A DNA stretch of 64,000 nt from Bifidobacterium anseris (GTDB lineage: Bacteria > Actinomycetota > Actinomycetes > Actinomycetales > Bifidobacteriaceae). Below the pieces are notes generated by a model. That model was not told where the DNA came from, did no database searches, and saw only the letters and a program-made list of their open reading frames with translations. The stretch lies in contig NZ_NMYC01000001.1 in assembly GCF_002860345.1 (NCBI RefSeq), positions 186,001 through 250,000 of the forward strand, written 5' to 3'. How positions within the stretch are numbered: the first letter of the stretch is position 1; every line of letters starts with the position of its first letter. The position numbers and the translations under genes are program-made. Below, piece by piece: positions 8,476-18,787 of this stretch.

Positions 8476-9306
8476 ATGACTTATGGTCAGCAGCCGGGCG
8501 AGCGTCGCCCGGACGGCGCGCAGCCGTACGGCGCGGCGCCGCAGTACGGCATATACGGCGCGAACCAGGGCGCCGGCACGATGCATCAGGGCGCCGACGG
8601 CATCTACACGATCCAGCCCACCGCCGTCACCGAACGCGCCGAGCACGTCTCGATGACGCGCGCCTACGGCGAGATGACGATCGCGCTCGTGCTCACGGGC
8701 CTCGTCGCAATCGTCACGAACATGACGGGCCTGTATGCGCGTTTCATCCTCGCGACCGGCACGCTCGGCGTGTGGCTGCCGATGATCGTCGAGGTCGGCA
8801 TCGCCATCTACCTGGGCATGCGTGTCATGAACATGAAGTCGTCGACGGCGCGCGTGTGGTTCTACGTCTACGCGGCGCTCATGGGCTTCTCGCTGAGCGT
8901 CATCTTCAGCTTCTACGAGATTGCCACGATCGGCTACGCATTCCTCATCAGCGCCGTCTTCTACTTCGCGCTGACGATGTTCGGCCTGACGACGAAGGCG
9001 AACATGCTCAAGGCGGGCCCGGTGCTCGTCATCGGCCTCATCGTGCTCATCGTCACGCAGGTCGTGCTGATGTTCGTCGCGCCGACGAACACGACGCTCA
9101 AGATCGTCGCCGCGATCGGCATCGTGCTGTTCGCCGCGATGACGATCTACGACGCGCAGTTCACGAAGCGCGTCTTCGCGCAGTACGCGTCGCAGGGCCC
9201 GGAGATGATCAAGCGCGTCTCGATCCTGTGCGCGCTCAACCTCTATCTCGACTTCGTCAACATGTTCCTCTACGTGTTGCAGCTGCTGGGACTGAGCCGC
9301 GACTGA
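8476..9306 (+). CDS. Bax inhibitor-1/YccA family membrane protein
   Basis: Integral membrane protein of 276 residues. An N-terminal Gly/Gln/Pro-rich cytoplasmic tail (about 1-60) precedes seven hydrophobic helices, with the closing YDAQFTKRVFAQ and LCALNLYLDFVNMFLYVLQL segments characteristic of Bax inhibitor-1/YbhL/YccA proteins. Members are linked to calcium leak and to control of membrane proteases. AAGGAG lies 7 nt before the ATG, and TAGAAT at about 8436 gives a promoter with a short leader. It is followed by a strong terminator. Confidence 0.9.
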   Translation: MTYGQQPGERRPDGAQPYGAAPQYGIYGANQGAGTMHQGADGIYTIQPTAVTERAEHVSMTRAYGEMTIALVLTGLVAIVTNMTGLYARFILATGTLGVWLPMIVEVGIAIYLGMRVMNMKSSTARVWFYVYAALMGFSLSVIFSFYEIATIGYAFLISAVFYFALTMFGLTTKANMLKAGPVLVIGLIVLIVTQVVLMFVAPTNTTLKIVAAIGIVLFAAMTIYDAQFTKRVFAQYASQGPEMIKRVSILCALNLYLDFVNMFLYVLQLLGLSRD

Positions 9307-9322
9307 CGCCGACGCATACCAA

Positions 9323-9374
9323 CGCGGGCGCCCGCACACATCCTCTTGTTGATGTGTGCGGGCGCCCGCGTTTT
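9323..9374. terminator. Strong hairpin terminator
   Basis: A perfect 20-bp stem (9323-9342 with 9351-9370), 8-nt loop and TTTT at 9371-9374. It lies between the convergent Bax-inhibitor and alarmone-synthetase genes. Confidence 0.92.
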
Positions 9375-9405
9375 GTGTTCCGTGGCGATTGCCGTACGCC
9401 GTCCG

Positions 9406-10182
9406 TCAGCTCAGGTGACGCGGCGCGCCGTCGGTCGCCGGCGCCTGCGAACCCTGCGGCGCGCCGTTGATGTCCCGATGGATCGACTGCATCTGCGTTT
9501 CGACGTTCTGCAGCGAACGTGCGCAGTCGAGCAGCGTCTGCGAATGCTCGGTGAGCTTGGCGTCGGGAAGGTCGGTCTTGTAGCGCAGCGCATGCTCGAG
9601 GCTCGCCCAATAGTCCATCGCGATCGTGCGGAACTGCACCTCGACCGGCGTGTAGTGCGCGCCACTCGACAGGAACACCGGCACCGCGTAGATGACGTGC
9701 AGCGAACGGTAGCCGTTCTGCTTGGGGTTGAGGATGTAGTCCTTGACGCGCAGCACCTGGATGTCCGACTGCGCGGACAGATAGTTGGCGACCGAATACA
9801 CGTCGTCGCGGTAGTTGCAGATGACGCGGATGCCGGCGACGTCGAAGAGGTTGTCGCGCACCGACTTGACGGTGAACGGCAGATGCTTGCGGCGCATCTT
9901 CTCGATGATCGAATCGATCGACTTGAGACGGCGCTCCATATGGTGGATCGGGTCGTGCGAGAAATGCACCTGGAACTCCGAATCGAGGATCTCGAGCTTC
10001 GTGCTGATCTCGTACATCGCGCCCTCGTACACCTGCATCTGGTCGATGAACTCGGTCACGGCGTCCACTTCGGACGTCTCGATTGCCGGCGCGCCGTCGC
10101 GTTGCTCGAGCTCGTCGGCGATCGCGCTCAGGCGGGCGCGCAGTTCATTGGTGTTCACACGGTTCTGACGGTCAAGTATCAC
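9406..10182 (-). CDS. Small alarmone synthetase (GTP pyrophosphokinase family)
   Basis: Predicted to make (p)ppGpp from ATP and GDP/GTP. About 258 residues with only a RelA/SpoT synthetase domain: a helical N-terminus, [18 protein letters not shown], the substrate-binding GYRSLHVIY and the catalytic-type [23 protein letters not shown]. The HD hydrolase and TGS/ACT domains of long RelA enzymes are missing, as in RelQ/YjbM proteins. A TACAAT hexamer (10191-10196) lies 8 nt before a GTG at 10182, which suggests a leaderless start; a GTG at 10158 is the alternative. The ATG at 10293 would lie upstream of that promoter. A full-length RelA is also in the window. Confidence 0.87.
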   Translation of the reverse strand: MILDRQNRVNTNELRARLSAIADELEQRDGAPAIETSEVDAVTEFIDQMQVYEGAMYEISTKLEILDSEFQVHFSHDPIHHMERRLKSIDSIIEKMRRKHLPFTVKSVRDNLFDVAGIRVICNYRDDVYSVANYLSAQSDIQVLRVKDYILNPKQNGYRSLHVIYAVPVFLSSGAHYTPVEVQFRTIAMDYWASLEHALRYKTDLPDAKLTEHSQTLLDCARSLQNVETQMQSIHRDINGAPQGSQAPATDGAPRHLS

Positions 10183-10322
10183 GATCGACCATTGTAGCGG
10201 GCGCGCCTGTCGGCATGCTGAAAACGGCCAGCGTCGACGCTGCGGGGCGTGGATGTGCGGCTGCTGTGACGATGCGCGGCAGTGCGGTCGCACTGTGCCC
10301 GCCCTCGGTTAGCATGTGCGGT

Positions 10323-11768
10323 ATGAACGAAGAGATGATGACCGAAGAGGAACGTGCGCTCGCGACCGGAGGCGACGAGGGCGCGGGGCGCGGCAGGGGC
10401 GTGTTCGCCGTGCACACGCTCGGCTGCCAGATGAACGTGCACGACTCCGAACGCATCGCCGGCGTCCTCGAGGCGGCCGGCTACGTGTGCGCAAGCCAAG
10501 CGCAGGAGGAGGCGCATGACCTCGACCTCATCGTCATGAACACCTGCGCCGTGCGCGAGAACGCCGCCGAACGCATGTACGGGACGATCGGCCTGTGGGC
10601 GAAGATGAAACGCGAACGTCCGGGCATGCAGATCGCAATCGGCGGCTGCATGGCGCAGCTCGACCGCGAACGGATCGCACGGCGCACCCCATGGGTCGAC
10701 GCCGTCTTCGGCACGCGCAACATCGAGGATCTGCCGACACTGCTCGAACGTGCGAAGGCCACCGGCAAGCCACAGACAAAGGTCAACGAACGCCTCGAGG
10801 TCTTCCCGAGCGAACTGCCGGTGCACCGCGCGTCGAAGACGTCGGCGTGGGTGGCGATCTCGGTCGGCTGCAACAACACGTGCACGTTCTGCATCGTGCC
10901 GACGACGCGCGGCCGCGAGCGCGACCGCCGTCCCGGCGACGTCCTCGACGAGATCCGCGCCGTCGTCGCCGACGGGGCGAAGGAGGTCACGCTGCTGGGG
11001 CAGAACGTGAACTCCTACGGCTACGGCATCGGCGACCGCTACGCGTTCTCGAAGCTGCTGCGCGCGTGCGGGGACATCGAGGGCCTCGAGCGTGTGCGGT
11101 TCACGTCGCCGCATCCGGCCGCGTTCACCGACGACGTCATCGCGGCGATGGCCGAGACGCCGAACGTCATGCATCAGCTGCATTTCCCGCTGCAGTCGGG
11201 CTCCGACCGCATCCTGCGCGCGATGCGCCGCTCCTACCGTTCCGAGCGTTTCCTGTCGATCCTCGACAAGATCCGCGCGGCGATGCCGGACGCGCAGATC
11301 TCGACCGACATCATCGTCGGATTCCCCGGCGAGACCGAGGAGGATTTCCGCGACACGCTGCGCGTCGTCGAACAGGCGCGCTTCTCGTCGGCGTTCACGT
11401 TCATCTATTCGCCGCGTCCGGGCACGCCGGCGGCGTCGATGGAGCAGGTGCCGCACGAGGTCTCGCGCGAGCGCATCGAACGGCTGCTCGCGCTGCAGGA
11501 GCGCATCACCGCCGAGAACCTGCGCGGCTTCGAGGGACGCGACGTCGAGGTCATGGTCACGGGGCGCGCCGGCAAGAAGGACGGCGAGACGCATCGCGTG
11601 ACCGGCCGCGAGCGCACCGGCGTGCTCGTGCACGTCGGCGTGCCGGAAGGCGAGCCGATGCCCGAGGTCGGCGATTTCGTGACGGCGACCGTCACGCATG
11701 CCGGCGTGCACAACCTCATCGCCGACCCGGACATCGCGGCCGGACAGACCTATATGGTGCGGCGTTGA
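10323..11768 (+). CDS. miaB: tRNA-2-methylthio-N6-dimethylallyladenosine synthase MiaB
   Basis: Radical-SAM methylthiotransferase that modifies A37 of tRNAs reading UNN codons, acting after MiaA. 481 residues: an N-terminal domain with three cluster cysteines (TLGCQMN, NTCAVRE, GGCMAQ), the radical-SAM CxxxCxxC motif in [11 protein letters not shown], and a C-terminal TRAM domain. TAGCAT sits 7 nt before this ATG and there is no ribosome site, so the mRNA is probably leaderless; an ATG at 10314 is inside that hexamer. miaA follows, overlapping or nearly so, making a sensible pathway operon. Confidence 0.95.
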   Translation: MNEEMMTEEERALATGGDEGAGRGRGVFAVHTLGCQMNVHDSERIAGVLEAAGYVCASQAQEEAHDLDLIVMNTCAVRENAAERMYGTIGLWAKMKRERPGMQIAIGGCMAQLDRERIARRTPWVDAVFGTRNIEDLPTLLERAKATGKPQTKVNERLEVFPSELPVHRASKTSAWVAISVGCNNTCTFCIVPTTRGRERDRRPGDVLDEIRAVVADGAKEVTLLGQNVNSYGYGIGDRYAFSKLLRACGDIEGLERVRFTSPHPAAFTDDVIAAMAETPNVMHQLHFPLQSGSDRILRAMRRSYRSERFLSILDKIRAAMPDAQISTDIIVGFPGETEEDFRDTLRVVEQARFSSAFTFIYSPRPGTPAASMEQVPHEVSRERIERLLALQERITAENLRGFEGRDVEVMVTGRAGKKDGETHRVTGRERTGVLVHVGVPEGEPMPEVGDFVTATVTHAGVHNLIADPDIAAGQTYMVRR

Positions 11769-11806
11769 AACGGCGCGCGCACGACGACGCGCAGATGGAG
11801 GCGACG

Positions 11807-12910
11807 ATGGACGACGATGTGACGATGAACGATGCTGCGATGACGAACGCTGAGACGGCGAACAATATGATGACGGACACTGCGACGACGGACGCTGCGA
11901 TGATGAATGATGCAGCCGCCGCGCAGACGACGCCGCGCGTCGTGTCGATCGTCGGGCCGACGGCCTCAGGCAAGACGGGACTCGGCATCGCGATCGCGCG
12001 GCGCCTCGCCGAGCGCGGTGAGCGCGCCGAGATCGTCAACGCCGACGCCTACCAGATGTACAAGGGAATGGACATCGGCACCGCGAAGGCAGACTCCGAC
12101 GAGCGCGCCGCCGTGCCGCATCATCTGCTCGACGTCATCGGGCCGCAGGAGACGATGACGGTCGCGCGTTTCCAGCAGATGGCGCGCGCAAGCATCGCCG
12201 ATCTGCAGGCGCGCGGCGTGCGTCCGATCCTCGTCGGCGGCTCGGGACTCTATGCACGCGCGGCGATCGACGACATCACATTCCCAGGCACTGATCCGGC
12301 CGTGCGCGCGCGTCTCGAGGAGCGCGCCGAACGCGAAGGGCCGGGCGTCCTGTTCGCCGAACTCGAGCGGCTCGACCCCGAGGCGGCGGCGCGCATGGAT
12401 CCGCACAATCCGCGGCGCACGGTGCGCGCGCTCGAGGTGATCGAGGTCACCGGCAGGCCGTATTCGGCGTCGTTGCCGCGCTACCGCTACGTCATCCCGT
12501 CGGTGCAGATCGGCCTCGACCTGCCGCGCGCCGAGCTCGACCGGCGCATCGACCTGCGCACGAAGACGATGTTCGACGACGGCTTCGTCGAGGAAGTGCG
12601 CCGGCTGCGGCCGTATCTGGGCGCGACCGCCTCGCGTGCGCTCGGCTATCAGCAGGTCATCGACTATCTCGACGGCCTGAGCGACCTCGACGAGACGCGC
12701 TTCCTCGTCGCGCAGAAGACGAAGCGCCTCGCGCGCAAGCAGATGGGCTGGTTCGGTCGCGATCCGCGCATCCACTGGCTGCAGGCGCTCAACCCGCGGC
12801 TCGTGGATCTGGCGATGGGGATCATCGACGTGGCCGACCGCGGCGGCTACGACGCCGTCGACATGCATGCGGACGAGTACGTCCGCCATCATCTCGGCGA
12901 CCTGACGTGA
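11807..12910 (+). CDS. miaA: tRNA dimethylallyltransferase MiaA
   Basis: Transfers dimethylallyl from DMAPP to N6 of A37 in tRNA, making the substrate of MiaB encoded just upstream. 367 residues. The P-loop GPTASGKTG, the [15 protein letters not shown] substrate motif, VPHHLLDV and [10 protein letters not shown] are all present. Residues 1-45 are a low-complexity Met/Asn/Thr/Ala stretch (MNDAA, TNAET, MTDTA) that the family lacks. The ATG at 11807 has GGAGG 5-6 nt upstream; a TTG overlapping the miaB stop and an ATG at 11795 are alternatives. Confidence 0.95.
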   Translation: MDDDVTMNDAAMTNAETANNMMTDTATTDAAMMNDAAAAQTTPRVVSIVGPTASGKTGLGIAIARRLAERGERAEIVNADAYQMYKGMDIGTAKADSDERAAVPHHLLDVIGPQETMTVARFQQMARASIADLQARGVRPILVGGSGLYARAAIDDITFPGTDPAVRARLEERAEREGPGVLFAELERLDPEAAARMDPHNPRRTVRALEVIEVTGRPYSASLPRYRYVIPSVQIGLDLPRAELDRRIDLRTKTMFDDGFVEEVRRLRPYLGATASRALGYQQVIDYLDGLSDLDETRFLVAQKTKRLARKQMGWFGRDPRIHWLQALNPRLVDLAMGIIDVADRGGYDAVDMHADEYVRHHLGDLT

Positions 12911-12977
12911 CGTCTGGGCGACGCCGGCCGCGCGCCGTTTCGGCGGGCGCGGCCTCGCGATAGAATCAAGGACTGTT

Positions 12978-15857
12978 ATGGCACGATCCACATCCTCGAA
13001 CGCAAGCAAACGACCGCGCAAGGCGAGCTCGACAGGCTCGTCGGCGCCGGCGTCGAAGGGGCGCCGTCCGGCGCAGGAGACCGACGAACCATCGTGGAAG
13101 CGGGCGCTGCTTGCCGTGCCGCGCGCCTTCGGCGCCGCCGTGCGCAAGGTGAGCGTCGGCGACTATGATCCGGCGTACCGCCGCGACGGCCTGTGCTTCG
13201 TGCTCATCGTCCTCGCTGTCTTCTTCGTCGGCTCCGAATGGTTCCGCGTCGACGGGCCGCTCGGACGCGGGCTGCACGCATTCGCCTCCGGATTGTTCGG
13301 CGTCATGAGCATCGTCGTTCCGGTGCTGCTCGTGCTCGTCTCGGTGCGGCTGATCCGCAACTCCGGGCGTGGCTCGGGCAATCCGAGCGTGCTCGTCGGC
13401 TGGACGATGCTGCTGTGGTCGGTGTGTTCGATCATCGACGTCGTCATGGCCGCCGACACGAAGGAGTTCTCCTGGCCCAACCTGCAGCACGCCGGGGGCC
13501 TGTTCGGATTCCTGATTGGCTCGCCGCTCGCGTGGGGGCTCTCGCAGAGCTTCGCGATCATCGTGTTCGTCGTCTCAGCGCTGTTCTCGCTGCTGCTCAT
13601 CACACGCACGCACGTCACTGAAGTCCCCGCCAAGCTGCGCGCATTGTTCGGCGGCGCCGCGCACGAGGACGGCGAACGCGACGGCGACGACGAATTCCCC
13701 AACGAGGTGCGCGTTGGCGACGACGACACGCTGCGCTTCGCCGAGGGCGTGCCGACGCATGACGGCGACGACGAAGCGGATGCGCCGAGCCGTCGCGAAG
13801 GCTTCCTCAGTCGTCTGTTCCGCCGGCGCAGGCGTCGCGACGACGACGGCAAGCTCGACAGCTACGCCGGCGACGAGGCTTTCGTCAACGCGGCGAGCCG
13901 GCACGGCGAGACCGCCGAGACGCGCGTCGCCGGTTCGCCGCGCACGGTGAGCAGCGGCGGCGCCTACAACGACGACGCGACGCGCAGCATCGACTCGAAC
14001 ACGTGGTCGGCGCAGCAGCCGGAGGTTCACACGACGCCGATGCCGTCGGGGTCGATGCCGGCTGTGGCGGGCGCCGGGGCGGCGGCCGACCCGTGGGGCG
14101 CGCTCGACGACATGTCGTCGCTGCTCGTCTCGCCGCACACCGGCGAGGTCGTCGACATGCGCGCGTCCGCGCCTCAGGCGGCCGCCGCATCGCCGATGCC
14201 GGGCTCGGCGGCCACGTCGGCTGCAACGTCGGCCGCGGCGACGCCGAACGCATCAGCCGACGGCACCGCCGCCAATGTTGCTGCTGCCGCCGCCGACACT
14301 GCCGCCGCGGGTGCCGAGCTCGCGCCGTATCGGCTGCCCGATCCGAATCTGCTGATGAAAGGCAAGCCGCACGCGGCGCATACGCAGGCGAACGACAACG
14401 TCATCCGCGCGCTCGACAACACGTTCCAGCAGTTCAAGGTCGACGCGAAGGTCGTCGGCTTCCTGCGCGGCCCGTCGGTCACGCAGTACGAGGTCGAGGT
14501 CGCCCCGGGCGTCAAGGTCGAGAAGGTGACGAACCTCGACAAGAACATCGCCTACGCCGTCGCGAGCTCCGACGTGCGCATCCTTTCGCCGATCCCCGGC
14601 AAGTCGGCGATCGGCATCGAGATTCCGAACACCGACCGCGAGATCGTCCATTTGGGCGACGTGCTGCGTTCGGACAAGGCGATGAACGACCCCAACCCGA
14701 TGCTCGCCGGCGTCGGCAAGGACGTCGAGGGCCATTTCGTGACCGCCGACCTGACGAAGATGCCGCATCTGCTCGTCGCCGGCGCCACCGGCTCGGGCAA
14801 GTCGAGCTTCATCAACTCGATGCTCACGTCGATCATCATGCGCGCCACGCCCGAGCAGGTGAGGATGATCATGGTCGACCCCAAGCGCGTCGAACTGTCC
14901 GCGTACGCGGGCATCCCGCATCTGCTCACGCCGATCATCACCGATCCGAAGAAGGCGGCGCAGGCGCTCGAATGGGTCGTCAAGGAGATGGACGCGCGCT
15001 ACAGCGATCTCGAGTTCTTCGGCTTCCGCCACGTCAAGGACTTCAATGAGGCGGTGCGCGCCGGCAAGGTGCACGCGCCGGCCGGCTCGAAGCGCAAGGT
15101 GGCGCCGTACCCGTACCTGCTCGTCGTCGTCGACGAGATGGCCGACCTGATGATGGTCGCGAAGAACGACGTGGAAAGCTCGATCCAGCGCATCACGCAG
15201 CTCGCGCGCGCCGCCGGCGTGCACCTCGTGCTCGCAACGCAGCGCCCGTCGGTCGACGTCGTCACCGGCCTGATCAAGGCGAACATCCCCTCGAGGCTCG
15301 CGTTCGCGACGTCGTCGGCGACCGATTCGCGCGTCATCCTCGACGCGACCGGCGCCGAGACGCTCATCGGACAGGGCGACGCGCTGTTCATGCCGATGGG
15401 CATGGCCAAGCCGATCCGCGTGCAGGGAGCGTGGGTCAACGAATCGGAGATCCGCAAGGCCGTCGACTTCGTGCGCCAGCAGCGCAAGCCGCATTACCGC
15501 GAGGACATCGAGCAGATGGCGAACGAGGCGGAGAAGTCGAAGCTCGACCCGACCGAGGACATCGGCGGCGATATGGACGAACTGCTCGCGGCCGCCGAAC
15601 TCGTCGTCAGCTCGCAGTTCGGTTCGACGTCGATGCTGCAACGCAAGCTGCGCGTCGGCTTCGCGAAGGCGGGACGTCTGATGGATCTGCTCGAGTCGCG
15701 TGGCGTCGTCGGACCGTCGGAGGGGTCGAAGGCGCGCGAAGTGCTCGTGCAGCCGGCCGACCTGCCGCAGGTGCTCGCGTTCATCAAGGGCGAGACGACG
15801 TCGTTGACCGGCGGCGGGGATCAGCCGTCCGAGCCTGCGGCGACGCCCGCAGCCTGA
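12978..15857 (+). CDS. ftsK: DNA translocase FtsK/SpoIIIE
   Basis: Septal DNA pump that clears and aligns chromosome termini during division. 959 residues: a basic Ser-rich start, about four membrane helices (60-210), a low-complexity acidic and Ala/Pro-rich linker (210-445), the alpha/beta motor with Walker A GATGSGKS (about 602-609) and Walker [11 protein letters not shown] (about 715-724), and a C-terminal winged-helix gamma domain ([26 protein letters not shown], about 880-935). A TAGAAT hexamer is 11 nt before the ATG and no ribosome site is evident. pgsA follows after 74 nt. Confidence 0.96.
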   Translation: MARSTSSNASKRPRKASSTGSSAPASKGRRPAQETDEPSWKRALLAVPRAFGAAVRKVSVGDYDPAYRRDGLCFVLIVLAVFFVGSEWFRVDGPLGRGLHAFASGLFGVMSIVVPVLLVLVSVRLIRNSGRGSGNPSVLVGWTMLLWSVCSIIDVVMAADTKEFSWPNLQHAGGLFGFLIGSPLAWGLSQSFAIIVFVVSALFSLLLITRTHVTEVPAKLRALFGGAAHEDGERDGDDEFPNEVRVGDDDTLRFAEGVPTHDGDDEADAPSRREGFLSRLFRRRRRRDDDGKLDSYAGDEAFVNAASRHGETAETRVAGSPRTVSSGGAYNDDATRSIDSNTWSAQQPEVHTTPMPSGSMPAVAGAGAAADPWGALDDMSSLLVSPHTGEVVDMRASAPQAAAASPMPGSAATSAATSAAATPNASADGTAANVAAAAADTAAAGAELAPYRLPDPNLLMKGKPHAAHTQANDNVIRALDNTFQQFKVDAKVVGFLRGPSVTQYEVEVAPGVKVEKVTNLDKNIAYAVASSDVRILSPIPGKSAIGIEIPNTDREIVHLGDVLRSDKAMNDPNPMLAGVGKDVEGHFVTADLTKMPHLLVAGATGSGKSSFINSMLTSIIMRATPEQVRMIMVDPKRVELSAYAGIPHLLTPIITDPKKAAQALEWVVKEMDARYSDLEFFGFRHVKDFNEAVRAGKVHAPAGSKRKVAPYPYLLVVVDEMADLMMVAKNDVESSIQRITQLARAAGVHLVLATQRPSVDVVTGLIKANIPSRLAFATSSATDSRVILDATGAETLIGQGDALFMPMGMAKPIRVQGAWVNESEIRKAVDFVRQQRKPHYREDIEQMANEAEKSKLDPTEDIGGDMDELLAAAELVVSSQFGSTSMLQRKLRVGFAKAGRLMDLLESRGVVGPSEGSKAREVLVQPADLPQVLAFIKGETTSLTGGGDQPSEPAATPAA

Positions 15858-15931
15858 GTTTGCGCCGCGCCGCCGCATGCGCCACGGTATTGTCACGCGA
15901 CTGTCATACGGCGTGGGGTAGTGTGAACGGC

Positions 15932-16711
15932 ATGGAACAGCGAAGCAAACGTGCAGCATGGTGGGACGGATGGAACACTCCGGCGAATCTCGTCACCTTC
16001 TCCCGCATCATCCTCGTCATCGTCTTTCTCGGCCTGTACATCGGCGCGGGGCAATGGGGCTCGCGCAACATGGGCATGCGCTGGGCGGCGGCGGCCATCT
16101 TCGCGCTCGCCGCGTCGACCGACAAGATCGACGGCTGGATGGCGCGCAAATACAATCAGGTGACCGAACTGGGCAAGCTGCTCGATCCGATCGCGGACAA
16201 GCTGCTCACGCTCGGCACGCTCATCGTGGCCGCGAGCCTCAACGAGTTCGGCATCGCATGGCTCGGCTGGGTCGTCACCGCGCTGTTCTTCGTGCGCGAG
16301 ATCGGCATCACAGTGATGCGTTTCTTCGTCATCGACCACGGCGGCTCCGTCATCGCCGCCTCCCAGCTCGGCAAATACAAGACCTTCACGCAGTGCCTCG
16401 GACTGGGGCTGCTGCTCATCCCGGTGTGGTCCTTCGTGCCGGCCGGCGCGCATCCGGCGTGGCTGACCGTCTATTTCGTCGTCACCTACACGCTGATCTA
16501 CTTCTCGCTGATCCTGTGCCTGTACTCGGGATGGGAGTATGTGCGCGGCGTGCTCAAGGCGTCGAAGTCCGCCGGCGCGCACGCCAAGGGCGCGGCGAGC
16601 GCGGCTGCACAGCCGCGCTCTGATGCGGCCGAAATCAACGACGCGGATGCAGCTACGTCGGCGTCGACGCAGCATCGTTTTGACGATGCCGCCGCGTCGT
16701 CCGGACGCTGA
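15932..16711 (+). CDS. pgsA: CDP-diacylglycerol--glycerol-3-phosphate 3-phosphatidyltransferase
   Basis: Membrane enzyme making phosphatidylglycerol phosphate. 259 residues with the CDP-alcohol phosphatidyltransferase signature spread over DKIDGWMARKYNQVTELG and KLLDPIADKLL (DGxxAR...GxxxDxxxD). Six or so hydrophobic helices follow the NTPANLVTFSRI start typical of PgsA. The last 40 residues are an Ala/Asp/Ser-rich tail absent from most relatives. TAGTGT lies 7 nt before the ATG with no ribosome site, fitting a leaderless start. The order pgsA-cinA-clgR-recA is common in actinobacteria. Confidence 0.93.
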   Translation: MEQRSKRAAWWDGWNTPANLVTFSRIILVIVFLGLYIGAGQWGSRNMGMRWAAAAIFALAASTDKIDGWMARKYNQVTELGKLLDPIADKLLTLGTLIVAASLNEFGIAWLGWVVTALFFVREIGITVMRFFVIDHGGSVIAASQLGKYKTFTQCLGLGLLLIPVWSFVPAGAHPAWLTVYFVVTYTLIYFSLILCLYSGWEYVRGVLKASKSAGAHAKGAASAAAQPRSDAAEINDADAATSASTQHRFDDAAASSGR

Positions 16712-16892
16712 GGCTGCACGGCAACGTCGATATCGGCGAAACGATATCGACGACAGTGACGATGCCGAAACGCCCGCGGCCGGTCGACGACATGCCGCGC
16801 TGTGGCGTTCATGGGTGCGCGCTCCTAGGATGGAGCGCGCACGCGCATATACGGGCTTCGCGTGCGTGCGCATGACATATGGAAGGTGGGTC

Positions 16893-17486
16893 ATGACGAG
16901 ACAGTTCGAATATGCGGGCGCCGATCCGCGCCGAATTGACGATATGGGACGGCTGCGCGACTACTGCGACGAGCAGGCGGCGGCGATCCTCGCATGGTGT
17001 GAGGCACGTGGTGTGAAGATCGCGTGCGCCGAATCGCTCACGGCAGGCCTGCTCGCCGATGCATTCGTCAGGATCCCCGGCGCCTCGCGCGTCTTCCTCG
17101 GCTCAGCCGTGACCTACGACATCCACGCGAAGGCGAAGGTGCTCGGCGTCGACGCGGAGCTGCTGCGCACGCACGGCGCCGTCGACCCCGAGGTCGCACG
17201 CCAGATGGCGGCGTCGACGGCAAAACTGTTCAGCCAACCGGAATATCGCTCCGGGATTATCGGACTGTCGACGACCGGTGTCGCGGGGCCCGGACCGGAC
17301 GAGGGAAAACCGGCTGGATTGGTGTACTTCGGCGTGTCGCTGCCGAGAAGCGAGTATTTTTTCACGAGTTCTTCACAATACGCAGTAGAGTTGGAATTGC
17401 AAGGTTCTAGAGAGGTTATTAGACAGCGGACCGTGGGCTGTGTTCTGGGAAACCTGAGAGAATTCACAGGTTCTTCACAGGAATGA
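16893..17486 (+). CDS. cinA: CinA-family protein, nicotinamide-nucleotide amidase type
   Basis: 197 residues equal to the C-terminal CinA (PncC-like) domain alone, which deamidates nicotinamide mononucleotide. Motifs are CAESLTAGLLADAFVRIPGASRVFLGS, the loop THGAVDPEVARQMA and STTGVAGPGPDEGKPAGLVYFG. The N-terminal molybdopterin-binding domain found in long CinA proteins is absent, which is normal in actinobacteria. The ATG at 16893 has GGAAGG upstream. The 3' end of the gene is noticeably AT-richer than its neighbours. clgR begins 54 nt later. Confidence 0.9.
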   Translation: MTRQFEYAGADPRRIDDMGRLRDYCDEQAAAILAWCEARGVKIACAESLTAGLLADAFVRIPGASRVFLGSAVTYDIHAKAKVLGVDAELLRTHGAVDPEVARQMAASTAKLFSQPEYRSGIIGLSTTGVAGPGPDEGKPAGLVYFGVSLPRSEYFFTSSSQYAVELELQGSREVIRQRTVGCVLGNLREFTGSSQE

Positions 17487-17540
17487 TTCCCGATACTGGA
17501 AATGAAGAACACTGTCGATAAGGAAAGGAGTGTGATTGCC

Positions 17541-18065
17541 ATGAACACTATGGATATGATGACTTTCACCGAAGGACAGACCGAGGTCAGGAAGGTCGAG
17601 GTTTCCACTCCATCGCGCAACGGAACGGCACGCATGCGTGAACTGACGCCGGCCCAGCGCCGCGCCGTCATGTTCGCGCAGCAGCAGGTGCTTCGCGCCC
17701 GCGCCGCCAAGAAGGCCAAGGACGAGCGTCAGGCCGCGCTCGTGCGCATGTGGCAGGAGGAGGACGCGGAGACTGCCAAGCCCCGCGCCGTCGTCCGCAA
17801 GCGCGAAACGATGGGCGAGGTCAAGGAGGTCTCGCTGCGCGAGGCCATCGGCCACGTGCTGCGCGACCTGCGCACGCACGACCACAAGACGCTGCGTGAG
17901 GTCAGCGAGAAGGCCGGGGTCTCCCTCGGCTATCTCTCCGAAGTCGAACGCGGACAGAAGGAGGCCAGCTCCGAGCTGCTCGCGTCGATCTCCGAATCGC
18001 TCGGTCTGAGCACGTCGCAGATGCTGCGCATGGTCGCCGACTACCTCGACTCCGTGGACGCCTGA
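17541..18065 (+). CDS. clgR: XRE-family transcriptional regulator ClgR
   Basis: Helix-turn-helix activator that in bifidobacteria and related actinobacteria controls clp protease genes and other stress genes. 174 residues: a basic, coiled N-terminal part (about 20-90) and a Cro/XRE domain (about 93-160) with [26 protein letters not shown], the sequence typical of ClgR. The N-terminal extension of some 90 residues is longer than in Corynebacterium ClgR. The start at 17541 has AAAGGAG about 11 nt upstream; a GTG at 17532 is too close to it. Position between cinA and recA supports the name. A terminator follows. Confidence 0.9.
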   Translation: MNTMDMMTFTEGQTEVRKVEVSTPSRNGTARMRELTPAQRRAVMFAQQQVLRARAAKKAKDERQAALVRMWQEEDAETAKPRAVVRKRETMGEVKEVSLREAIGHVLRDLRTHDHKTLREVSEKAGVSLGYLSEVERGQKEASSELLASISESLGLSTSQMLRMVADYLDSVDA

Positions 18066-18120
18066 ACGACGGACCGATACGGCGCGCGCCGCGCATGACG
18101 GCCGCTGAGCGCCTGAACAT

Positions 18121-18154
18121 GAATGGGGACGCCCCGGTGGGGACGTCCCCATTC
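18121..18154 (+). terminator. Hairpin terminator after clgR
   Basis: An 11-bp stem (18121-18131 with 18144-18154) 55 nt downstream of the clgR stop; the tail is only moderately T-rich. Confidence 0.7.
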
Positions 18155-18236
18155 CCGTTGTGTGAGGATCTTGCGCGTTGGGCTTTCGCAGGCTGGGACT
18201 TTCGCGTGAGCCGCGCGCGGTGTACAGTGGCGCGGT

Positions 18237-18476
18237 ATGCGTGAACGAGAATTCTGGGAACTGCTCGAGGAAGTGTTCGGCTCGGCCTACGGGCGCGCGC
18301 TCGCCCATGACCAGGGGTTGACGAAGCTCGGCGGCCGCACCGTCGTCGAGGCGCTCGCCGACGGCGAGGAGCCGCGCGTCGTATGGAATGTGCTGTGCGA
18401 CCAGATGGACGTGCCCGACGCGCGGCGCTGGGGCAAGGACCACGTCGCCCCGCCGCTGCCGGTCGACTTTCGTTGA
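18237..18476 (+). CDS. DUF3046 family protein
   Basis: A 79-residue acidic protein found in actinobacteria directly upstream of recA; its function is not known. The sequence has the family's typical opening REREFWELLEEVFG, the central TVVEALADGEEPRVVWNVLCDQMDVP and a C-terminal RWG motif. TACAGT lies 8 nt before the ATG and no ribosome site is visible, so a [22 protein letters not shown] likely. The conserved position suggests a link to the recA-recX region, but nothing in the sequence shows what it does. Confidence 0.88.
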   Translation: MREREFWELLEEVFGSAYGRALAHDQGLTKLGGRTVVEALADGEEPRVVWNVLCDQMDVPDARRWGKDHVAPPLPVDFR

Positions 18477-18577
18477 CGGCGCCGGTCGGCTTGTACAGGC
18501 GGCGCTCATTGGTTTTCAGGGACATCGCTTGATTTTCAGGGACATCGCTGAACGTCGTGCGACACGCCGCCGATGTT

Positions 18578-18607
18578 CGAACAAATGTTCGTATCTTCCG
18601 GTATGAT
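18578..18607 (+). promoter_or_regulatory. recA promoter with LexA (SOS) box
   Basis: CGAACAAATGTTCG at 18578-18591 matches the actinobacterial LexA operator (CGAAC-N4-GTTCG) as a near-perfect palindrome. A -10 hexamer TATGAT follows at 18602-18607, so bound LexA would cover the -35 region. The 311 bp between 18477 and 18787 otherwise hold a leader of about 170 nt and a 33-bp element seen again at 32555. Confidence 0.9.
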
Positions 18608-18646
18608 GGTGCCTCGACACAGCCGACACGGCTGTGCAGCGCTCGG

Positions 18647-18679
18647 CGAAATGTGGATAACGGGTCCGTCCGTACACAT
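18647..18679. repeat. 33-bp element, copy 1 (recA leader), contains DnaA-box sequence
   Basis: Thirty of 33 positions match 32555-32587. It contains TGTGGATAA (18652-18660, the complement of the consensus DnaA box TTATCCACA) followed by ACGG and CCGTCCGTACACAT. It lies in the recA leader 109 bp before the start codon. Function unknown. Confidence 0.8.
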
Positions 18680-18787
18680 ACTTCCATCAGGGCGGACACA
18701 CGCCGTGCCCGTGCATATCGTGGATGGCGCCCGCGCGGCCCGGACCGCGTGCGCGCCCGTGGCAACGTAAGACAAAGGAGGGCTGCG

